This document shows, in pieces, positions 1 through 34,315 of a stretch of DNA of 64,000 nucleotides. Under the pieces are notes generated by a model that was not told the DNA's origin, made no database searches, and saw only the letters and a list, made by a program, of their open reading frames with translations. How positions within the stretch are numbered: the stretch's first letter is position 1; the number at the start of each line of letters is the position of its first letter. Origin of the DNA: Volvox africanus (lineage: Eukaryota > Chlorophyta > Chlorophyceae > Chlamydomonadales > Volvocaceae); contig BSDZ01000005.1 in NCBI GenBank assembly GCA_030268105.1, positions 930,001 to 994,000 on the forward strand, read 5' to 3'. The translations under genes were made by a program, and so were the position numbers.

Positions 1-501
1 CAAGATCCCTTTTTACCTTCGCTACGTGTACATCCCCGGCTATACGGACGCACCGAAAGACATCGACCGACTCATAGAATGGTCCAAAAAGCAGCCCACG
101 TTCCAGGTGGATGGGGGTTGATGCTATTAGTCTGTCTGCTAATCCATCCGCGTGTCTGTCAACCTGTCTCTGTCGGCCTGTCAGTGCAGGGGATTTTTTT
201 CCTTTCTCTCAGTGTGGCCACGTTCCTTGAGGCTTTTCACACGCTGGAAGCTATAGTACGGAAGCTATACACACACGTACCACGAGGCCGTCCGAATACC
301 GATTTTTATCCCCGCTGTTTACACAATCATCGTCCACAGGGTATTGAGCTGCTGCCGTACCACGTGCTGGGCAAGAACAAATGGGAGGTGATGCACATCC
401 CCTACCCTCTTGACGGCGTGCAGACTCCCTCCCATGAGACTGTTTCCAAAGTCATCAAGCTCTTCAACGACAACGAGATTCCCGTCATCTGCGCGAACTG
501 A
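1..501 (+). CDS. PFLA1: Pyruvate formate-lyase activating enzyme, C-terminal part (two exons)
   Basis: This is a radical-SAM glycyl-radical activase; the family installs the catalytic glycyl radical on pyruvate formate-lyase during fermentation (in Chlamydomonas, chloroplast and mitochondrion). Only the 3' end is in the window. Exon 2-106 reads IPFYLRYVYIPGYTDAPKDI and onward, matching the family stretch before the C-terminal helix. A 233-nt intron follows (gt at 107, ag at 338-339). The last exon, 340-501, carries IELLPYHVLGKNKWE and IPYPLDGVQTPS, which are hallmark C-terminal motifs of PFL activases, and stops with TGA at 499-501. The splice keeps phase 0. The N-terminal CxxxCxxC cluster lies upstream, outside the window. 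The gene is convergent with the ABCA gene. Family assignment is firm; the paralogue number is inferred from Chlamydomonas naming. Confidence 0.88.
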   Translation, partial: QDPFLPSLRVHPRLYGRTERHRPTHRMVQKAAHVPGGWGLMLLVCLLIHPRVCQPVSVGLSVQGIFFLSLSVATFLEAFHTLEAIVRKLYTHVPRGRPNTDFYPRCLHNHRPQGIELLPYHVLGKNKWEVMHIPYPLDGVQTPSHETVSKVIKLFNDNEIPVICAN

Positions 502-1592
502 TACCTCAAGGCCACGAAGTTGTGTGAAAGCTTGACAGCGGGGCCCAACTGTCAGGCCGCTCCAGGGTCAGGCTGATGGGCTTCGTCGAGAAGCCTTTCC
601 CGCAGTGAGCACCGGCTGTCAACTTTAAAAGGTCCAACTTCAAAAGACAGGAAGATCCCTTTCGGGCTGTATTGGGAGGTGCTCATGAACATCACCCCGC
701 TGCTGACGTGGGTGTGTTCTGTAGATCCCTGCCTCAAGAGCGCTCAGAGCGCTGTTGACTGGCTCATGGGAACTCTTGAGACACGGCCCCGTTCTGGATC
801 CACGTCCTGGACCCGGAGAACGAGGCTGGGTTCGGGTGATTAGTTTGCCTGGTTGATGTGCTTCGTTGGCAGTGTGTTAAAATGTATTCTCTTCGTTGAG
901 GGTTGTCCTGATTGCATTTAATGGCGGTGGCCGTGGTGGTGGTGGCCGTGGTGGTGGTGGTGGTGGTGGTGGTGTCAAAAACTTGGAATAGCATGGGTGT
1001 GGTTGGGGTTAGCAGTGGTGAAAAGACAACGTACAGCCCAGGCATAGGGACCCGGGGTGCTACGCAATCTTTTCACCGAGGGTTTGGGGATTCATGAGAG
1101 CCTTAGGGTCGGGTCGCCTGTGTTCCGAAGTGCCTCCCTTATCCAACGTTGAGCTTCCGAACTAAGAATCTAATCTCTCTGACATTTCAGAAACCTAACG
1201 TGTGACCCGATATAGGTAGTGTCTTGACTGCGTTTGTTGGCTGTTGAAGATGCTGTGGTCGCAGACAGACTCTGTCCTTGATAACCCCCACTATTGGACA
1301 GGACAACGGAACGATTGGAACGGGGGAGCAACGAATCATAATAGATCGGGCTGTCCGCCTTTAGGCACGATGCCGTGGCAGTGCTTGTGATGCTTAATTC
1401 TTGCAGCCGCGGCGTTGGTTGCTTATAAGGTCAAGAGGCCGCATCGGTCGTTCGCGGGTGATGAGAGTGGCGGCCTGCTAGTGGGGGGGGCGGTGGCAGG
1501 GAGGGCTGAAGCGTTCGCTGCTATCGGGCATACAGGGCCCCTCCGTCTGTGTTCCTTGGTTTCACAAGACGATCCCATCGGTGCGGTTGTAA
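502..1592 (+). terminator. Probable 3' UTR of the PFL activase gene, TGTAA signal at 1588-1592
   Basis: Downstream of the stop I see no coding pattern. It contains a GTG-rich imperfect repeat at about 920-975 (GGTGGT/GGCCGT). The first + strand TGTAA I noticed is at 1588-1592; TGTAA is the polyadenylation signal of chlorophycean algae. A 1.1-kb 3' UTR is long but not unusual for volvocine genes. No transcript evidence is available here. Confidence 0.4.
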
Positions 1593-3204
1593 GAGAACAG
1601 CGTTTTATGTGTGTGTGAGAGAGAGAGAGATGATGCAGAGAAATAGTGTGCTCCGTGACATTCATAAGCGGAAGTACTGCGCGGCGTGAAAACCTGCTCG
1701 TCTTGCATGTGAATAAATTTGTTTGTTGAACAAATACTCCCTTAGCCCCCACCAATGTATATTGATGTACGGGATGTGTCGTGTCGCGTTCTTTTGCATG
1801 TATGTGACTGCGGCTTTTGGGCCCACGGACCTGAATTCGGCCCTCTGTTTCGCCCCGCACCTGCGGAGGGCAGAGAGCGAGATGCTCATAAAGACGTTCC
1901 TGCGATATTGCATGGCGTTGCTATCGCTTGGTCGCGTGGTTGTTGCGCCCGGTTTGGCTCTATACGTAGTTGGTAGATCTATTGACAGGTTGAGGACGAG
2001 GTTGTGAGAGGTATCGCCTCGTTGCCATGTTTGACCCAAGCAGTATATTGAGCAGTGGTTAATTGTTGGATATATGATCGAGTTCGGTTGCATTGGCATA
2101 TCCCGAAACTGTCTTTCCTGTTAGGACGTTGATGCCTGCGACATGCAGTCAGCACGCGAAGGAACCCTAAGTTGGATTTCGGGTTTCCTTCCGGCTTTGT
2201 TGGAGGTTTATGTCATGCAGCTCTCATACAGAAGTCCCATATGTTGTGCGTAGCAGCGTCAAAGCATATCACGACACAATGAAGGAAATCATTGAGGACT
2301 CCTGACCTCGTAAAGGCTTCACTAATATCTTGTGCGACCCCGAGATGTCCCCTGCCCTAAAAGGGGGCTTTGCTGTCGCCCAAGTGCAGTTGCTTGCAGG
2401 ACCTTCAAGAGAGCGCTTCGCACGCACGACGACCTGCAGGCTTGAATGATGGCATATGGCGTTGGGACAGCAGCTTATTTGATTTGATCATTGTCTTACA
2501 CGCTGCGCATGCGGGAGAGGTAGAGCATCGTGACGGAAGATGGACCCTGTTCTTCCTGTTCATCAGTCTCATGCGCGCTCAGGCTTTCGTAGTTGGATTT
2601 ATCTATATTGTGTTTAGGAGCTGCATAGTATCAAGCGGTGCTGCCACACGCTGACCCAATAGCCGTATTGCAACATTTTGTCGTTTAGGCGTCCTCGGTC
2701 GACGTAAGAAACGATAACAAGTGGAATAGTTATTTTACCGCTGAATTCATGAAAGGCCATGGGCATGAATTATGGATTGAATTTGAACATGATGTAACAT
2801 TCTCAGCCGTGAGGCTGCTTTCCTGGATGCGGTTAATACTCTGCTTTCATCTTCTTAAAGCCAACGCGGAAATTGCTAAAAAGAAAATTTATACAACATG
2901 CGATCTTTGCCAGCCCTTATCATACCCATACCTGGACGCTGCATTCTGCATGCGCAAAACGAGTGTAAATGCTATCTAACGTACCCCCGCGTGCCCAGCA
3001 TCGTCTTAGTGCGGCCGAAAACCTTGATCATACTCTGCGGCCAAAACCATCAAACCCGACCCAGACGCGTGCATCAGATCAAGGAATTCCAACAGCTCAA
3101 CTCCCTTCAACTCCGTACTCCCGGCTTCTCAATCACTGCTTCTGATTCGCCTCGGTCGTGTTTTGACGTCGGCGTTAAAGCCTGCCAGAAAACGTCAGAT
3201 GCCA
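1593..3204. other. Intergenic, no gene seen
   Basis: This lies between two convergent genes (PFL activase + and ABCA -). Short open frames exist on both strands, but none has splice-consistent extension, family motifs or the codon pattern of the neighbouring exons. No tRNA-like cloverleaf was recognised. Confidence 0.5.
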
Positions 3205-3512
3205 TACCAACCAAAACGCATTACAAAAGCTCTTTATTTCTCACACACCCTCAACACTTCGAACACTAGGTCGGAATCGTTTAGCTTTGCCTGGTAAGAT
3301 TTCACAGACAAGATGAATCCCAACACTCAATACGGCACTCGATACCGTATTCGATTCCCCGTTCATTTGATTCCGTTACTCAACACGCTACTCAATACAA
3401 TACCCCCGCATTGAAGGACCGTTGCCGCTCCTGCGGTGCTCGCTCCGTACAGATTATCAACAGAATTCCTTTATTTCGTTATCCGTGAAAAGCCCTGGCC
3501 GACGACTTAGGT
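3205..3512 (-). terminator. ABCA 3' UTR with TGTAA polyadenylation signal
   Basis: On the minus strand the ABCA stop codon (TAA, 3513-3515) is followed about 290 nt later by TGTAA (TTACA on +, 3221-3225). The mRNA end is therefore expected near 3205. The + strand text around 3300-3410 repeats CTCAATAC/ACTCAATAC words (a loose direct repeat). Confidence 0.5.
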
Positions 3513-24600
<21,088 letters not shown>

Positions 24601-24808
24601 ATCTTACATGTCATATAACGTGCTAAAGGTGATATAATGTATTTGGTTTGGTATGCTTTTACCTTTTAGGTTGCTGTGCCGTGAACAATCATGTACTAAG
24701 ACAGTTGGACGAACAAGCCGCGCCCTACAACACGATCCAAGCAAGGCATGTAATTCGCAAAGTATGTTTGCATGAATGCTCATGTTCGAATAGGCTTGAG
24801 CTTGCGGG
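24601..24808. promoter_or_regulatory. Candidate bidirectional promoter between ABCA and VPS41
   Basis: Only 208 bp separate the two divergent start codons (ABCA ATG at 24600 on -, VPS41 ATG at 24809 on +). Both 5' UTRs and the shared promoter must fit here unless there are upstream non-coding exons. I see no clear TATA box; ATAATGTATTTGG (about 24635-24648) is the most AT-rich part. Confidence 0.5.
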
Positions 24809-27800
24809 ATGGCGACCTCACTAGAAGAGCCGGAACCCCAACTGAAATATGAACTGCTCGGTGGTGACGTGCAGAGTATTTTAGGAAATGAAAAGATAAC
24901 GTGCATGAATGTATCAGAGAAGATTTTGGCAATTGGAACGGAGCAAGGTCGGGTTCACGTCCTCGATTACTCCGGCAACCAGGTGACTTAGGACAGAGGA
25001 TTCCCTAATGGAGCACACGACGGATCACCTACGGAAACGCTATCCCTTTTGTCACGGTTTTACAATTGAGGCATATTAGGATATGGCTGGTTCCTTTCAC
25101 AAAGCCCTGTTCCTCCTGGCCCGATTGGCTGAATTAGCTCCCAAGATACCCAAGCAGCTAGTTTCAGCTTCCCGCGTTCATACCAGATTCGAATAACATG
25201 ATATCGCTGACAGGTCCGCCTTCTCAACTTACACAAGTCGCGGGTTAACGACCTATCGTTCGACAAGGAGGCTGAGCACATCGCCAGCGCTTCGAATGAT
25301 TGCAGCGTTGTGGTACACTGGGGAGGGTGGAGGGGGAAGGAAAACCTTGTGTCGTTTGTTCAGGGAGTTCGGTGGGAGGCCGGTGCTGTGTCAGGAACTC
25401 GTTTAGAGTGATCGTACGGGTCTTGAGCGTTTTGTAGAAAGGAAACTGTGGGTCAACTGAACGGTATAAGTTGTTCACGGATTGGAATTTAGGAGACGAT
25501 TACGGGGACAGGAGTGCGCCTAAATGCACATATATAACTCATGAAGGCGCACATACCAGTTCTTCAATGCAGGTGACTCCCACTCCGTGGCCCAGTCGCG
25601 TCCCATCTAACTCAACGTCGTTCACGGCCGGCTCCCCTCTGAAGGTGACCAACTTATACACGGACCAGATTACTCGTCACGAGTTCCGCTTGCCAATCAA
25701 GGTAAGGCACGGTTCCTTCACAACATATTCTCGTCACAGCGCGATTCAATGTGTTTCCTCATGCTATGATTCTCTTTTCGTCTACGTCTTGGTGCCTGTG
25801 CCGCCGATAGGGGCACAAAAGCTTGGGGCAAGACATCGCTTTGCGATTTCAGATCACTTCCCTCCTTCATTCTCCTTAGTTCAGTTGCTCGGTTATTTGT
25901 TGCTCGGTTATGATATTCGGTTCATTGCATTCATGCATTCGTACGTGAATTCCTGGGTTTGGCTCTTAGCGTACACGCCCGTAATCTCCCAACGCTAACG
26001 CCAGGCAGTGGCCATCGACCCGCGCCCGATAACCTCCGTTCGCAAAACCTGGCGGGACCTGGTGACCGGTAACGTTGACGGGGAGGTCACCCTCCACACT
26101 CAGGTGAGTGGCGACTGGCGTGAGAGACCTATCAACAAGGGAAGGCTACTGTGAATAAAAACGGAAGAGGAATCCCATTTATTCAAAAAATTTGCAGATT
26201 TTCAAAAACCCATATCAAACATTTCACCTGACGTTATTGCCCATATGGGTCGGGCGTCCAAACACTTTTCAGTTCTCAGTCCAGGTCGGACGTCTGTCTG
26301 TCGAAAAGTACGACATCGTCCATGACGTGGAATCTCAGATGGAGGAAAAGCGCGGGAAAACAGACGAAACCATGAGAGGGTTGCAAAGCAGAGGGGCCCG
26401 CGCGCGTGTCAGAGCTGTGGAGATCGCCTGTGCCGTACTCGGGCTCAGGCTCAGCAAATGAAAACGCGAAGAGGGCAGAGAGGGCAGAAGCATACGGAGT
26501 AGATGTCGGGTTCATCAGAGCTGCGGGCCGATACGAACATGTGACATACTGTCCCAAGCGTTGCTGCCATTATCCTGGTTTTCCGGATGGAAGAAAATGT
26601 CATACGCTTTAGGTTTGTAATTTGATTTTTTAAATCACGAACTTAGGTTTGCTATTGATTATTTCATTGCATTGTTTTGTAATTCGTCTCCAGGAACTCG
26701 CTTCCAGTTGTCGCGTTCTGGCCCCGTTCGGATTTCTCGCATGACAGGGTTGGCTCGCCCGAGCTGACCAGCCGCTGGGGGCTGCCTCATCCCGGGATGT
26801 GGCGGCAGGAGGCGTGCTGGCAGTGAAGTGGAGCGGCACCCTGGTAGCCTGGGCGTACGACAGCTCTGTCTCGGTACGGCAGGGATGAGTGTTGGTGACG
26901 CTGTCGGGGAATGGCGCAGAGTGTGCACGGCAAAGGGGGTAGGAAGTGCGGGGCAGGGTTGGAAAGAGGGAGGGGGGAAAGCAGACAGACAGGCACACGG
27001 GCCCTCAGACAGGTGCACTGACAGACGAACAGGTGAAGAGGAGGCAAATAGGTAGGACGGCAGGCGCTCGGCAGGGGGCCAAGAACTCAGAAGGGCGCAG
27101 GCGGGGCCCTGGAGATTGTGTGTATGTCTTGCATGCATGTAGGTCGAGAAGGGGTTTATGCAAAAGCTTTGCAGGTGAGGCTGGCTGGGGAGTCCGGCAG
27201 CCAGCCGCATGTAAGGACCTGAAGCCGCCGTGGGGTTAGTTACGGATTACGGAAGGTACGGATTAGTACGGCAAGAGGGACCTGAAAGGAGCTCTGCTAT
27301 GCTCCAAATAACAACCTTATATGTACGGCATACGAACATTATTGCATGTACCACGTACCGTTTTACGACGCTGTTCTGCGGTGCCTCTATTTGCGTACAT
27401 ATGTAGGTGTACGACAGTATCTCCCACCAAACCATTCGGACGCTGCGGCGCGATGACCCGCGTGCTCCGGCGCCGGCGACAGTACGGGGAACGCCGCCTC
27501 CCAAAAGCCCGCCACCAAAACAACACCCCGCGGATCGTCCTGCCCCCGCAGCCAGCGCCAATGCCGCAGCCGTTGCCGCCTCCTCCCCGGCTGCAGCAAA
27601 ATCTCCTGGTGTTACAGTTGGTGGTACGGAAGTTCTTACGGAAGGTGCCACCGGCATCAGATCACTGCGCCGGTGCTCGTTGTTGTTTGCGCCTGACTCC
27701 CACTTGTACGTCGCCTGGAGTGATACCGTACTGGTAAGCACCGCACTAAGTACTAAGTACAGTATTGCGTCATACCGTGCTGGTTAGTAAGCGAAGAAGC

Positions 27801-30681
27801 AGGAGATTGAGTGATTGGCTAATGTCATATTATATATACGGGGAGTTTTTGGGGTCTGGGTGCGTGGTGATACACAAACGTATAAATGCACACACAACTT
27901 GGTGGGCATCAAGCTGGGTCAAGAAACGCATACACCCGTATGGCGGGCGCTTGTGTATATGTATTGATATGTGCATTTGTGGCATGGATACCCATATTGT
28001 ATATGTATGTTTCCTGTTCTTAGCGAAGATTGGCTTGGTAGCGAATTTCGATTCCGGATTTCAACCGCTACTCGAGGAGATCCTGTTGCCCGCTCATGCG
28101 AACTTTGTGCTTATCGTACAGGTTGCCAGAATATGGACCGTCGAGAACAGCGTGGGTTCGCTGTGGCCGCAGGTGGATCTGGTCGCGAGAATGAAGCTCG
28201 GGGAGGCAGTACTGGTATGTTTGCGAATTGGATACATTTGAAAATTTAATTACAAGTTTTCACTTTGACCAGTTTGGGTGGTTTAGCCAACTAAAGTTGG
28301 GTTCGTAAAATTTGGTTTACAGATACCATCAGGATCGGAGAACTTGATTCCCGCAACGTGCCTTAGTCTTTATATCTCCATTACCTAACACGTGGTGGGT
28401 TGTGTATTCGCGACTTCCTTAAGCGCGCCGCGCACGAAAATGCCGCGATGAAACTCTTTTTTGAAGAGTTGTGATTTCTGGTATGCGTGAATCTTGCATG
28501 TCTTCTTTTTGCCAAGATCCAAAGAATTATTTTATAACACACACATTGTATGTTGTCGAAGTCACATCCAGGGAAAGGCTATGTTCATGGACAGACTGCG
28601 AAAGCTGGAACGACTTGACTGCAGAAGAAGGAAGCTAATATATTTTTCCGATATGGAAAGGAAGCGCAATGTGATTTCGGAAAGAAACCAGGAAAGCCAT
28701 CTATCTGAGTTATAAGAAAGAAAGTGGTGCAGAAACCCGTATGAACTTATCTAATTTGGAAATAGGAATGTGATACGGGGCGTTTGCGCAGCTCTTTTGG
28801 AGGGAAGTCGCGAAAGTTGAATACGTTGCAATATGCCGACTTTGTCTTGTGACCGAAACTCGACAGGTAATGATAATCCTGTTGCGACATAACAACGTTG
28901 AGACAGCAATCCACATTTGGGTGGGAAGGAAAACAGAACGCCCACTTCAAATTCGTCGATTCGTCGAATACGCAGATTTAAATATGGCGCGAAGTTTAAC
29001 CGCGCATCACTCGCGGGCCTATTTTGGACATGCAAAAGCAACTGTGCATGAATCCATGCTTAAGGCACACGTTCATTTCTCGTATTTATATTACAGTGTT
29101 TTTTGTCTTGTACATATTGTTGTGTAATGCACGAAACGAGGAGATATGTTTTCTTGTAACGTTCATCATGCGACGAAGTATAATGTCGTTTGTTGCCAAT
29201 TCCCAACTCATTCCTGGAAAATTAAACTGGATATAAAGAATGACAATTTAAAGTAATGTTTGTTACATCGGAAATAAAAAACATTACTTCACTTTAAACA
29301 GATCGAAATTAGTCATCCTTGCCGCACGGCAACGGCAAGGCCCGCCTGTACTTGTCAATGTCATTGACGGTAACGGCATTCGGGCCTTTCTCCGCCCGGA
29401 CTTTTCTTTGTCCACCCACCCCTTGGAACTCTTATCATATTCCCTCGCGCCATTTGCTGTCTCCGGAAAGGGGGTTTCGCCGTACGGTGATTCTGACCTG
29501 GCAGTCCTGGTCTACCCTAGCGGCCTGCCGCCGTCAGCATCCGCCGACTCCACTTTACAACAGTCGCAGCTGGGATGTCAGCGGAAACTGCAAAACGGGG
29601 GTAGAGACGACGACACGACGAAAACACAAGACAGCTCACCACCACCACCACCGGCACCGGCACCGGCACAACAACAACAAGAACAACCAGGACGACAACA
29701 AGGACAGCAGCTACAGCACCAACAGGACTCCAAGCCGCGTGAAGGAAATGACGCTCTAGGGGGGGTTCGGAGTGCTAGAACCCCCGACAGGGAGGGGAGT
29801 GTATGTCCTGAATCCAGCTCAACGGAATCTGGGGATGCACCATCTCCATCATCATCACCAGCCACAAGGAATGAGCGGAGGGGGGAAACGTTGGCGGAAG
29901 GCGATGGTGCGACGCGCACTGTGGCGGCAACAACGGCGGCTTCATTAGAGCGCGCTGCAGAGCTGCCGCTGCCGTCGCCGCCAGATCCGCTGGCGCCGGG
30001 TCGTACACCGCAGGTATGTTGCATTTCGGATACCGAAAGTTGATACGCATTCCGGCAATACTCCTTACCTTTATGTTCCAATCCGCGTACGGCATGTCGT
30101 AATTGGTCGTACAGCTTGTCATCTTGGGCCGCTCAGATCATCGTGAGTGGGCCCGAGACTCTGTACCACTGCCCGGGGCGGACAGTTGCGGCCCGGCGGA
30201 TTATTTGGGCCTTATGCCATCCCTGCCGCATCATCTACACCTACCTGCCACTGCGGTGGATCCGGAAGCGGCGGCGGCGCTGGGCGGCGCTTTTGGCAGC
30301 CTCGCCAGCATGGCTGTCGCCGCAGCGGCGGCAGCAGTGGCTTCAACAGCGACGCCACGGCCCGCGGCGACCGGCAGAGAAAGCAGCGGGGGTGCTGGAG
30401 GCGGCGGCAGCGGCGGCAGCGGCGGCCGCGCCAGCTGCGCAGTTTCCGACAGTAGCCGCGGGTCTGGCGGTGGCGGCGGCGTCGCATTGTCGCCGTCAGC
30501 AGCTGAGTCAACGCAGACAACGTCCATTCCTAGCACTCCGGCGTCGACTGCGAAGGCCGGTCATTCCACCACCACATCGGCCGCCGCCGCCGCTGCCGCC
30601 GTCACGGCACCTTCTGCTCGGCGTTTGGTGCCGGTCTGGGTGGACGGCCAGGAATTAATTTTTTTTATTGCGGCACCGATG
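24809..30681 (+). other. VPS41 exons 1-9: N-terminal WD40 beta-propeller
   Basis: Propeller landmarks in order: ILAIGTEQGRVHVLDYSGNQ, RVNDLSFDKEAEHIASASND, TRHEFRLPIKAVAIDP, VLAVKWSGTLVAWAYDSSVS, VYDSISHQTIRTL, LFAPDSHLYVAWSDTVL, then SYSLAPFAVSGKGVSPYGDS followed by DLAVLVYP, and LVILGRSDHREWARDSVPLP. These follow plant and animal VPS41 block by block. Two long low-complexity inserts interrupt the propeller: a Pro/Ala-rich one in exon 6 (about 50 residues) and a Gln/Ser/Glu-rich one of about 170 residues in exon 8. Exon 9 has a further Ala/Gly/Ser-rich stretch of about 130 residues before PVWVDGQELIFFIAAPM. Confidence 0.85.
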
Positions 30682-33600
30682 GTGAGTTTGAATCTGGATC
30701 TGGTTTTGTAATTTTGGATATGGTGTTCCGAACCCTGATTGTTTACGTATTTCGTGCGTCTCGCACATTTGGCCCGTGGGTTGCACACCGTTATTGCACA
30801 CCCTCTCCCCCATGCACATTACCCCTCTAGCTTCCTTTTACTACTGCTGACGCTTTGGCGCTTCGTACGGCACTCGTACATTGAAAAATACGTCACTAGG
30901 AAATCGCCACGGCACGTTCTCGAGATTCAAACGATCGGGTCAACTGGCTGTTGGCCCGGCGACGCTGGGAGGAAGCACTGTCAGTGGTGGAAGAAGCGCC
31001 GCAGGGCCTGCCGCCAGGTTTGTACGACAGGTACGACCCGGGAGGTACGGCAGACTGCTACATTTGTTTACTAGATGTATTTACATTGTTGGATTTTTCG
31101 TTGCTACGAATTGAAAGTTTTGTTGTTGTGATTTGAGCGGCTCACCGAATGTGTGAAAACAAGTGTTGGTGATGGGGGAGGGAGTAAAGAGGTGAATATG
31201 AGACGCCAAACTAAGGCCTGTGTACGTTAGTTAACTCAGTCTGAAATCGGTTGATAACTGTATAGGGTGGTTAACGGTTACATCGAGGAGTTGCTAACGA
31301 CTCAATCGTACGACAAGGCTGTTGAGCTCAGCGCGAGGCTGCTCAAGGACGACGCCACCCGGTGGGAACACTGGGTGTATCTCTTTGCGCAGGTAGGTGT
31401 TGGTTTCATATTCCCTTTACATCCCCTTGCTCACATCCCAAATGCCTTGCCGTACAGGCAAGGCAGCTACCGAAGTTGGTCGGCGAGCTGCCCACCCACA
31501 ACCCACGGCTTAGGTGAGCCGGTCTTTGCGTGCCTGCATGTATGTGTGGATAAAGGAGCGTGTATATGCCGTACATGCTCTGTGCCGAATGACCTTCCAT
31601 CCTACGCCCTTCCATCTACACCCGCTCCAAATTCATCAGGAGCCAGGTGTACGACATGGCGCTACAGTCTCTACTGCTTAACCCCGCCGACCATCCCACG
31701 CTGGTATCGTTGGTGCACACTTGGCCTACCGGATGCTACAGCCTGGCGGCGCTTGCCGACGCTGTAGCAGCTCGCTTACGTCGGCTTCAGCATCAACACC
31801 CGCAGTCGCAACCGCCGAATATGGTTGTAGCACCTGGCGCTGCTACAGCCACCGCGGCCAGCGGCACCACTGTGACGGATGCGGGGGGTAGCGGGGTCGG
31901 TAGCGATTCGTTGTGGCAGCTTCTGGCCTGGTTGTACGAGCAACAGGTCCGTACAAGTGGACGAGAATTCAGAGGCCGGTCATGACAGCATGTTTTGCAG
32001 TAGCCGAACCGGTCTTTCAGTTGGACTCTTTTATGCTGCTACTTAAGCGCCAACGGATTTGGATATTAATGGCTTTCTTGATTCATGTACATCTTACCAG
32101 TACTTGCTCACTTACGGCTAACGGTTGCAACAGTTAACGGTTGAGTACGGGATTTATGGCGCATGAAATAAGCTGCACATGGCTCAAGCCTGCTTCATAT
32201 CTCCTCGTGTGCAGGGCCGTCCCGACCTGGCGCTCTCCATCCATCTACGTCTCAAGTCGCCCTCCGTGTTCATCTTCGTCAACCACCATGGCTTGCAGGT
32301 GAGTTCAGTAAAGCGCACAGTAGCCCTAGTATTAACATCAAGACGGGAATAAATATGTACAAAATTCGGATAATTCAATTAATTTTGCTCTTTTTTATTT
32401 CGTCGCAGATGTGTCCATCTTTTGCTCTAGCTGGTGGCCCTTTTTCAGCTCTTTTTTAACTTCAATAATATGTTATGCTATATTTTTGTACTTATTACAC
32501 ATTGATTACATTATATTATTATTTTATTATATTGTATTTATTATCACATTCGTTCTATTGTATAATATTATATTTCATATTAAAACTGGCTGACGAGCTT
32601 CGTCCCGAAAATGACCTCCCCTCTGCAGGCCAACCTGCTTGGCCGCGCCCCCGATCTGTTCTCGGTGGACGAGAAGGCCGCTCTGGCCCTCCTCACCTGC
32701 CACGTGGACGCACTTCCACCCGCGAATGTGGTGCCCAGCCTGCAGGTGAGTCAGGGGCACCCAGGCACCCACCTCACTGTATCCGTTCTTCAGCCGTACG
32801 ATCTACGAACTGCTCCGTTTGGTGACTCCCTCCCTCTCCCTCCCTCTCCCTCCCTCTCCCTCCCTCTCCCTCCCTCTCCCTCCCTCTCCCTCCTTCTCCC
32901 TCCCTCTCCCTCCCTCTCCCTCCCTCTCCCTCCCTCTCCCTCCCTCTCCCTCCCTCTCCCTCCCTCTCCCTCCCTCTCCCTCCCTCTCCCTCCCTCTCCC
33001 TCCCTCTCCCTCCCTCTCCCTCCCTCCCTCCCTCTCCCTCCCTCCCTCCCTATCCCTCCCTCCCTCCCTCCCCTCGCCGCACGTCCCGTCAATCCCTTAT
33101 TTCATACCGTCCCTGCCCTGTTCTACTTCTATCTGCCCGGCCCTCCCTGGATGTCAGGAGGCCATGCGGAGCGCGCCATCACCCGCAGCCGCTGAGGTGT
33201 GGCGGCGGCGTCTGTTCGCCTACCTGCAGGCCCTGTTCGCAGCGGACAGCTCTGTGGGAGCTGACTACCATGACTTGCAGGTAGGTGCCTGTGCGGCTGG
33301 CTAACCTGTTTTGGTTGCTTGGCTTGCTTGCTTAATGACTCGGGGGTCACTTGCTCAGGGCTTCCATTGGCCAGTGCGCCTTTCGGCGTGGCGTCGTATC
33401 TAATCATCGGGATTAGACATCTCAATTATTATTCCATATCATGATACTACAGGTGTCTGTGTAGAACAATATAATATTCAAATTATATTTTATATGCACA
33501 TCTTAAGAAAAAATGATGTGCATATAAAATAACCAAATGCATGTTATCCCCCCTCCTCATATAATACACACATATGTGTGTAGGATAGGGGGGTACATCA

Positions 33601-34257
33601 CCCGTGGCCACTAACCTGGCAGTCCCTACCTTCCCCGGTGTTTCGGGGCACCCTCATCCAGTCTCCCATGCCGACTTCTCCGAAATCAGTGGTTTTCCCA
33701 GGTTCAGCACCCACCACCAGCATCCAGCGGAATCTGCCGAATCAACATATATATGTATATAGGTAGGGACTAGCTGGGCTGCTCGCTATATTATATATAT
33801 TATATAATATATCCCTTTTATATAATAATATCCCTATTATATATATCCCTTTTATACTACAATTTTTGTTGCAACAAATACCCACCCGCAGGTCTCACTT
33901 ACCGCAGAGTACCAGCCCTCCAAGCTGATGGACATGCTGGTGTCTTCGCAGTACTACTCCCTCGAGGTGCTGGCGGGCGGGCGGGATAAAGTAGACGAAC
34001 GTTTGAAGTAAAACCCGTAAAGAGTTGTATGCTGCAACAAAAGCAATAGTATAAAAGGAATTATAAAACATACATAACGTTTATCAATGCAACTGCTGTA
34101 ATTTCAATGAATAATTATGGGGCTTAGGTAATTAGCGACTTCACCAAATTTGGATGTTTTAGGTTTGGATTGGAGATTCCATTTGTTACTAGTGATTTCC
34201 TGAGCAAATGAAATGCGAGCAATTTACCAGGTGAAAACGTAATATACATTAATGGAA

Positions 34258-34315
<58 letters not shown>

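Noticed and set aside
1415..2099. Open frames of 60-145 codons on both strands near 1.4-2.1 kb
   Set aside because: No splice-consistent continuation, no motif, and the frames overlap each other on opposite strands; the region lies between convergent gene ends.
32790..33304. Pro/Ser/Leu frame (+) and Arg/Glu/Gly frame (-) around 33 kb
   Set aside because: Both are translations of the TCCCTCTCCC decamer array; only the short segment 33158-33280 is a real VPS41 exon.
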